From Ferrimonas sp048263965 (GTDB lineage Bacteria; Pseudomonadota; Gammaproteobacteria; Enterobacterales; Shewanellaceae): a DNA stretch of 64,000 nt. The position numbers and the translations under genes are program-made. Of the stretch, positions 57,578-64,000 are shown in pieces. The stretch lies in assembly GCF_048263965.1 (NCBI RefSeq), contig NZ_JBLXDO010000002.1:124001-188000 (forward strand). The letters run 5' to 3'. The number at the start of each line of letters is the position of its first letter. Position 1 is the first letter of the stretch. The notes beneath the pieces were generated by a model that saw only the letters and a list, made by a program, of their open reading frames with translations, did not search any database and had not been told where the DNA came from.

Positions 57578-57625
57578 ATTATTTAACAGAGCGTTGACCC
57601 TGGCGTCATTGCACCTATCGGGGCT

Positions 57626-59056
57626 CTAACCTTTGCTGGACAGCTTCAATCGCCCCACCACTCCCTGGGCCAGGACAAAGGCCAGCAGAGAGATCACCAA
57701 TGCCGGCACTATGGCGTGCAGGGTCAGCAGCTTGATCTTCAAAAAGGTCAGCGGCAGATAGGTCGCCAGTCCCGCCACCATGGCCGCCAGCGCCGCCTCG
57801 CCCTTGGCCTGCTTCCAGAACAGCCCCAGCACCAGGGGCCAGAGGAACACCACCTGCAAGGCGCCAAAGGCCGCCATATTCAGCCAGATGATCATCTGCG
57901 GCGGGTCCAGGGCCATCAGGGTACAGGCCAGGGCCACCCCAAATGTGGTCAGCCTGGTCAGCCACTTCATCTGTGTCTGGGTCAGGCTGCGCCCCTGCAT
58001 CGCCAGATCGCGAACCAGGGTAGAGGTGGTCTGCAGCAACATGGAGTCCACCGAGGACATCACCGCCGCCACCGGCGCCGCCAGCATCAGTCCTGCCATC
58101 CAGGCGGGGAACAGTTGCACCATCAGAGTGGGGATGATCTCGTCCGGGCTGCTTAGCTCAGGCACCAGGGGGCGCCCCAGGGCCCCGGCCAGGTGAGGCA
58201 TCAGGGTCACCAGGGCGGTCACCAGGGTGCCCAGCACCATAGCCCGGGCGATCGCCTGTCCATCCCGGGCGGCCATCACCCGAATCACCGTGTGGGGCAG
58301 ACCTATGGTGCCAAAGCACACCAGCACCCAGAAGGAGAACAGGAAGGGCCAGGAGATAAAACCATCGGGGCCATGGGGGGCGATCAACCCGGGATCAATC
58401 TGGGCCATCTGCTCGGTCAGGTTGGTCATGCCGCCCCCCTGCCCCAGCACACCGATGAGTAACGCGAACATCCCCACCAGCATCACCAGCCCCTGAATGG
58501 CGTCGGTGTAGCTGACCGCCCGAAACCCGCCCCACAGGGTGTAGATCACCACGGTAGAGACAAAGAGTAATAAGGAGGTGGTATAGGGGATCTCTGCCAC
58601 CACACTGAGCAGACGCGCCCCGCTGGTGAACTGCACCACGATCATTCCCAGGAAGCCCGCCACCAGGCTGGCACCGGACAACCAGAGTAACCAGCGGTTC
58701 TGATACCGGTTTCTAAGTATATCCAGAATGGTTACCGCGCCCGTTTCACGGGCCAGGTGCCACAATCTGGGACCCAGGACACCTAAGGTCAATAAAGCCA
58801 CTGGGACCTGGATCACGGCCAGGAGCACCCACCCTAGGCCAAACTTGTAGGCGGCACCAGGCCCTCCTATATAGGAACTGGCACTGGTATAGGTGGCCAC
58901 CAGGGAGAGAGCGAGGATCCCGCCCCCCATGAACTGTCCCCCGAGGAAGTGGCTGCGGGAGAACTCCTGGCCCGTGTTGGCACGGCGCGCTGCCAGGCGC
59001 GAAACCAGCAGGGTCGCGGCCAGATAGGCCAAAATGGCAATCAATATGGGGTTCAC
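57626..59056 (-). CDS. panF: Sodium/pantothenate symporter
   Basis: 476 aa sodium:solute symporter (SSS family) with about 13 spans. Landmarks: TYTSASSYIGGPGAAYKFGLGWVLLA, VIYTLWGGFRAVSYTDAIQGLVM and FGTIGLPHTVIRVMAARDGQA. The SSS signature and its partner YhdT upstream identify it as PanF, importing pantothenate for CoA. It follows yhdT after one base. Confidence 0.92.
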   Translation of the reverse strand: MNPILIAILAYLAATLLVSRLAARRANTGQEFSRSHFLGGQFMGGGILALSLVATYTSASSYIGGPGAAYKFGLGWVLLAVIQVPVALLTLGVLGPRLWHLARETGAVTILDILRNRYQNRWLLWLSGASLVAGFLGMIVVQFTSGARLLSVVAEIPYTTSLLLFVSTVVIYTLWGGFRAVSYTDAIQGLVMLVGMFALLIGVLGQGGGMTNLTEQMAQIDPGLIAPHGPDGFISWPFLFSFWVLVCFGTIGLPHTVIRVMAARDGQAIARAMVLGTLVTALVTLMPHLAGALGRPLVPELSSPDEIIPTLMVQLFPAWMAGLMLAAPVAAVMSSVDSMLLQTTSTLVRDLAMQGRSLTQTQMKWLTRLTTFGVALACTLMALDPPQMIIWLNMAAFGALQVVFLWPLVLGLFWKQAKGEAALAAMVAGLATYLPLTFLKIKLLTLHAIVPALVISLLAFVLAQGVVGRLKLSSKG

Positions 59057-59057
59057 G

Positions 59058-59264
59058 TCAGCGGCGCCTCAACAACATCATATAGGCCGCCAGCACCAGC
59101 CCGAAGGGGGCCATCAGGCAGGAGAACCAGAACCACAGCGGCAGGCCCCAGAACCGGCCTGCCCCTTCAAGAAGCAGGGGCCCGCTCAGCCAGAGCAGCA
59201 CATAGGCCAGGGTCAATCCCAGGGCCTTGGCGGTCAGATGATCAGGTAATTGTTTATTTTTCAA
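59058..59264 (-). CDS. yhdT: YhdT family (DUF997) membrane protein
   Basis: 68 aa with two membrane spans (AKALGLTLAYVLLWLSGPLLL and LWFWFSCLMAPFGLVLAAYMML). DUF997 proteins are almost always encoded before panF and are thought to assist it. The stop ends one base before panF begins its ATG on the same strand. Confidence 0.92.
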   Translation of the reverse strand: MKNKQLPDHLTAKALGLTLAYVLLWLSGPLLLEGAGRFWGLPLWFWFSCLMAPFGLVLAAYMMLLRRR

Positions 59265-59949
59265 TGATCTGTCCTTGGGAGACCTATCCCTATACGCAGT
59301 TATACAGGGGATAATGCCTCATCAACAGGGGGGATTTCCATTTGCGGTGAAACTCGGGAAAACCTCGAAAAAGAAGGGGGTCACTCTACCCCTTTATGCC
59401 GCAATAATACAAAACTCCAAAGTGTTAACCAACCACAAACAGAACCGCCAAAACTGCGATTATTTGTCGAACATCACGAGATCCAGATCACAAAAAACCA
59501 GCGAAAAATCCCGATCAGGTTCGCGCGCGCTTTCCAGATTATGAGCACCTTCACAAAGCTGTTCACGATTAGCCCGAAAAGTTGGCAAGGGAGCTACGCT
59601 TTGGAACAATGGTAAAACCAATTGGCTGAATCGCTTTCAAGCGTCTGGGAAACAGGCGGTTTGAACTTCGTTACCAGGAGTGTGACGGACAGAGCAATCT
59701 GGCGATGGAGTGGCAGCGGCACAGTCTGCAACTACCTATACTTAGGGACAAGCTATATTGGGTACCACCCATACCTTTGTGCCCAAAGAGGGTGGTCAGT
59801 AAGCCAGAAGAGATTTGCATTTTTGCAACCGGTCCTGCCCCTGGATGACCAAGAGCAGAACCGTAAAATCGCTTCGTCATAGAAGGGACATCCCGACGTG
59901 CCGTCGATGACGAAACGTATCATCTTTACTATGTTAAAGGTTAAACACT
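59265..59949. other. Long divergent control region of pflB and yhdT-panF
   Basis: 685 bases. Several inverted repeats: TGGGT-ACC-ACCCA (59759-59771) and TTGCA-TTTT-TGCAA (59815-59828). TTGTCGAACATCAC near 59464 is a weak FNR-like match (seven of ten). Long upstream regions with multiple anaerobic promoters are usual for pfl. ORFs here (for example 59622-59882) have no ribosome-binding site and are rejected. There is no focA in the region. Confidence 0.5.
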
Positions 59950-62232
<2,283 letters not shown>

Positions 62233-62256
62233 GGTGAACTAACCACGGGTTAAGAT

Positions 62257-62286
62257 AGAGGCTCTGTCACTGACAGGGCCTCTTTT
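62257..62286 (+). terminator. Terminator between pflB and pflA
   Basis: AGAGGC-TCTGTC/GACAGG-GCCTCT stem with loop ACT, then TTTT. Likely partial, so that pflA is expressed at a lower level. Confidence 0.85.
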
Positions 62287-62327
62287 ACTTTTTTTCAGCC
62301 AAAACCTGGCTGCACTTCGGAGAGACA

Positions 62328-63071
62328 ATGAGCGTAGAAGGTCGTATTCATTCCTGGGAATCCTGTGGCACCGTAGACGGTCCAGGGATTCGCTTTATCG
62401 TGTTTATGCAGGGATGCCTGATGCGCTGCAAGTATTGCCACAACCGGGACACATGGGATCTGAATGACGGTAAGGTTGTTACCGTTGACGAGGTCATGGA
62501 CCAGGTTGACTCCTACCGCTACTTCTTTGAAGCCAGCGGAGGCGGCGTAACCGCCAGTGGCGGTGAAGCCATATTGCAGCCCGAGTTCGTCGCCGAACTC
62601 TTCCGTCGCTGCAAAGAGCACGAAATCGACACCTGTCTGGACACCAACGGCATGGTGCGTCACTACACGCCCGCCATCGATGCCCTGCTGGACAACACGG
62701 ATCTGGTGATGCTGGATCTGAAACAGATTAAGGATGATGTGCACCGCAACCTGGTGGGCGTCTCCAACAAGCGCCCCCTGCAGTTTGCCGAGTACCTCGC
62801 CAAGCGCAATCAGCGCACCTGGATCCGCTACGTAGTGGTTCCCGGCTACACCGACGACAACGAATCCGCCCAGGAGCTGGCGGAGTTCGTAGCGGCCAAG
62901 CTGCCCAACGTCGAACTGGTGGAACTGCTGCCCTACCACGAACTGGGCAAGCACAAATGGACCGCCCTCGGTGAAGAGTATGAGCTGGACGGCGTCAAGC
63001 CCCCCAGCGGCGAGACCATGGAGCGTATCAAGGGGATCTTCGAATCTCAGGGCCTCAAAGTTAAGTACTGA
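62328..63071 (+). CDS. pflA: Pyruvate formate-lyase activating enzyme
   Basis: 247 aa. Radical SAM activase: the iron-sulfur cluster cysteines are Cys30, Cys34 and Cys37 in MQGCLMRCKYCHNRDTWD. SGGGVTASGGEA is the SAM-binding stretch. It creates the glycyl radical on PflB. Clean ATG after GGAGAGACA. Followed by a terminator. Confidence 0.96.
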   Translation: MSVEGRIHSWESCGTVDGPGIRFIVFMQGCLMRCKYCHNRDTWDLNDGKVVTVDEVMDQVDSYRYFFEASGGGVTASGGEAILQPEFVAELFRRCKEHEIDTCLDTNGMVRHYTPAIDALLDNTDLVMLDLKQIKDDVHRNLVGVSNKRPLQFAEYLAKRNQRTWIRYVVVPGYTDDNESAQELAEFVAAKLPNVELVELLPYHELGKHKWTALGEEYELDGVKPPSGETMERIKGIFESQGLKVKY

Positions 63072-63086
63072 GCCCAACACGCAAAA

Positions 63087-63116
63087 AAGGGAGCCAAACG
63101 GCTCCCTTCTCTTTTT
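63087..63116 (+). terminator. Intrinsic terminator of pflA
   Basis: AAGGGAGCC/GGCTCCCTT stem with loop AAAC, followed by CTCTTTTT. Confidence 0.9.
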
Positions 63117-63134
63117 CCGGCTCCCAGATTACGA

Positions 63135-64000
63135 CTAGGATTTTGTCGCCTGCTTGGCCGCCCACACCTTGCTGCCTACCATCAGCACCGCACAGCAGGC
63201 GATGGAGGCGATCAGCCACTGGAAGCTGTTGACGCTGGCCACCGAGGCCACCTGCCCCTTGAGCGCGCCACTGAGCAGTGCCGAGGTGATCTGCCCGCTG
63301 GCGCCCAGCCCCTGAGACAGGCTGTGAGAGTAGTGGTGGAAGGTGTCACTGGCCGGGTTGAAGTAACTGCCCAGCACCGAGGTGGCATTGGCCGCCTCCA
63401 GGGTCTTCAGCCTGGAGAACTCGGCGATGGAGAGCATCGACCCCAGGGTGCGGAACAGATAGAACCAGGCCACCCCCTGCAGCAGGTGCGCCCTCGGCAG
63501 GCTGCGCAGGATGTGAATCACCACGGTGACATTAAGAATGCCCACCGCCAGCCCCTTCAGCAGCATGGCGGGCCACAGGTCACTCAGGCCACTGTCGCCG
63601 CTGCTTGAGGTCATCAGCACACAGGCGATCACCATCATCAGCACTCCCAGGGGCACCACCTTGTCCGGCTGACCGCCGGGGAAGTAGGTCACCCTGACCG
63701 CCACCAGCGCCCCCAACAGCATGCCGCCGAAGCTTACCAGTTCCAGCTGTCCCAACTGGGCATGACTGTAGCCCAAAGTGCCGGTAACAAAGCCGGAGGT
63801 GAGCATGGTGGCGCCCATCACCGCAAAGCCGGCCACCGCCGCATTGACCATCCCCACCCGGGCCGAGGGCAATGCCAGCACCTGGGGCTCCAGCAAAGTT
63901 CCCCTGCCCCAGCCTCGCCGTATGGCCACCACAGCCAACGCCCCAAGAGGCAGCGTCAGCGCCGCCAGGTCGGTAATCTGCGGATCATCAAACCAGTTGT
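63135..64000 (-). CDS. MFS (DHA2-type) transporter, N-terminus cut by window edge
   Basis: Frame open from the window edge to a stop at 63135-63137; about 288 C-terminal residues visible. Hydrophobic with about eight spans. The entry segment NWFDDPQITDLAAL and the later organisation match the EmrB/DHA2 branch of the major facilitator superfamily (14-span drug exporters). The internal TTG at 63936-63938 is not a start. No partner HlyD-like gene is visible within the window. Confidence 0.8.
   Translation of the reverse strand, partial: NWFDDPQITDLAALTLPLGALAVVAIRRGWGRGTLLEPQVLALPSARVGMVNAAVAGFAVMGATMLTSGFVTGTLGYSHAQLGQLELVSFGGMLLGALVAVRVTYFPGGQPDKVVPLGVLMMVIACVLMTSSSGDSGLSDLWPAMLLKGLAVGILNVTVVIHILRSLPRAHLLQGVAWFYLFRTLGSMLSIAEFSRLKTLEAANATSVLGSYFNPASDTFHHYSHSLSQGLGASGQITSALLSGALKGQVASVASVNSFQWLIASIACCAVLMVGSKVWAAKQATKS

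Larger units (their letters stand above)
57116..57625. other. Promoter region of the DUF3360-like gene, with the panF terminator
   Basis: 510 bases without a gene. Closest to the transporter is an AT-rich promoter region that includes an FNR-like site (57410-57423). The panF terminator lies at 57549-57577. No credible ORF. Confidence 0.5.

Noticed and set aside
59464..59477. FNR site TTGTCGAACATCAC in front of pflB
   Set aside because: Only seven of ten consensus positions match; not strong enough to call as a feature.
59622..59882. 86-aa plus-strand ORF upstream of pflB
   Set aside because: No Shine-Dalgarno, atypical codons, located in the pfl control region with inverted repeats.

Overview
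The window reads as a chromosomal segment of a free-living, facultatively anaerobic marine-type gammaproteobacterium, most likely Ferrimonas or a close Shewanella-like relative. This is inferred from Escherichia-like gene order around trp (yciO-rnm / trp operon / yciB ... yciI), a cys operon with a built-in SLC13 transporter, a VolA-type lipase, a moderately high GC content and strongly CTG/GCC-biased codons. No rRNA, tRNA, transposase, CRISPR array or prophage was found.

Layout. 1-5.1 kb: edge-truncated SLC13 transporter, ComEA-like protein, galU, a membrane protein, an ElyC/YdcF-type protein coupled to a Mak-type fructokinase, and an unlisted 53-aa membrane protein. 5.2-8.0 kb: aroG surrounded by six small transcription units that I read as a family of sigma-E-type small RNAs. 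Four lie in a tandem array and two flank it. 8.0-13.5 kb: the sulfate-activation operon cysD-cysN-SLC13-cysC-cysQ (minus strand). 13.9-24.6 kb: SWIM/SNF2 helicase, sohB, VolA-like lipase, yciK, and a PAS-GGDEF-EAL protein. 24.7-28.4 kb: rluB-scpB-scpA-yciO-rnm. 28.6-36.4 kb: the trp operon with leader peptide and attenuator. A type I-beta DAHP synthase is its first structural gene, followed by trpE-G-D-CF-B-A. 36.5-54.0 kb: yciB, an AraC regulator coupled to an L,D-transpeptidase, a complete Tad/Flp pilus locus (39.6-52.8 kb), then yciI and xthA. 54.4-64 kb: a small winged-helix regulator, a GcvR-like protein, a DUF3360-type transporter, yhdT-panF, pflB-pflA and an edge-truncated MFS transporter.

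The most interesting signal is the small-RNA family. Each of six units has a TGAACTT/GGAACTA -35, a spacer of exactly 16 bases, a TCTGA/TCTAT -10, a 5' end beginning GTAA(C/A), a conserved CATCATC(A)TCC core complementary to a ribosome-binding site plus AUG, and a GC hairpin with a 7-8 U tail. One terminator stem shows a compensatory base-pair change. The core resembles enterobacterial MicA, a sigma-E-dependent repressor of porin mRNAs. A multi-copy MicA-like array beside aroG is, to my knowledge, not described.

Other points of note: the DAHP synthase under trp attenuation; the Tad locus lying inside the yciB-yciI block, with two Flp pilins, an attenuator hairpin after the first pilin and an AAA+ ATPase of unknown role; an AraC/L,D-transpeptidase coupled pair; and two overlooked small ORFs, one of which would need an ATT start.
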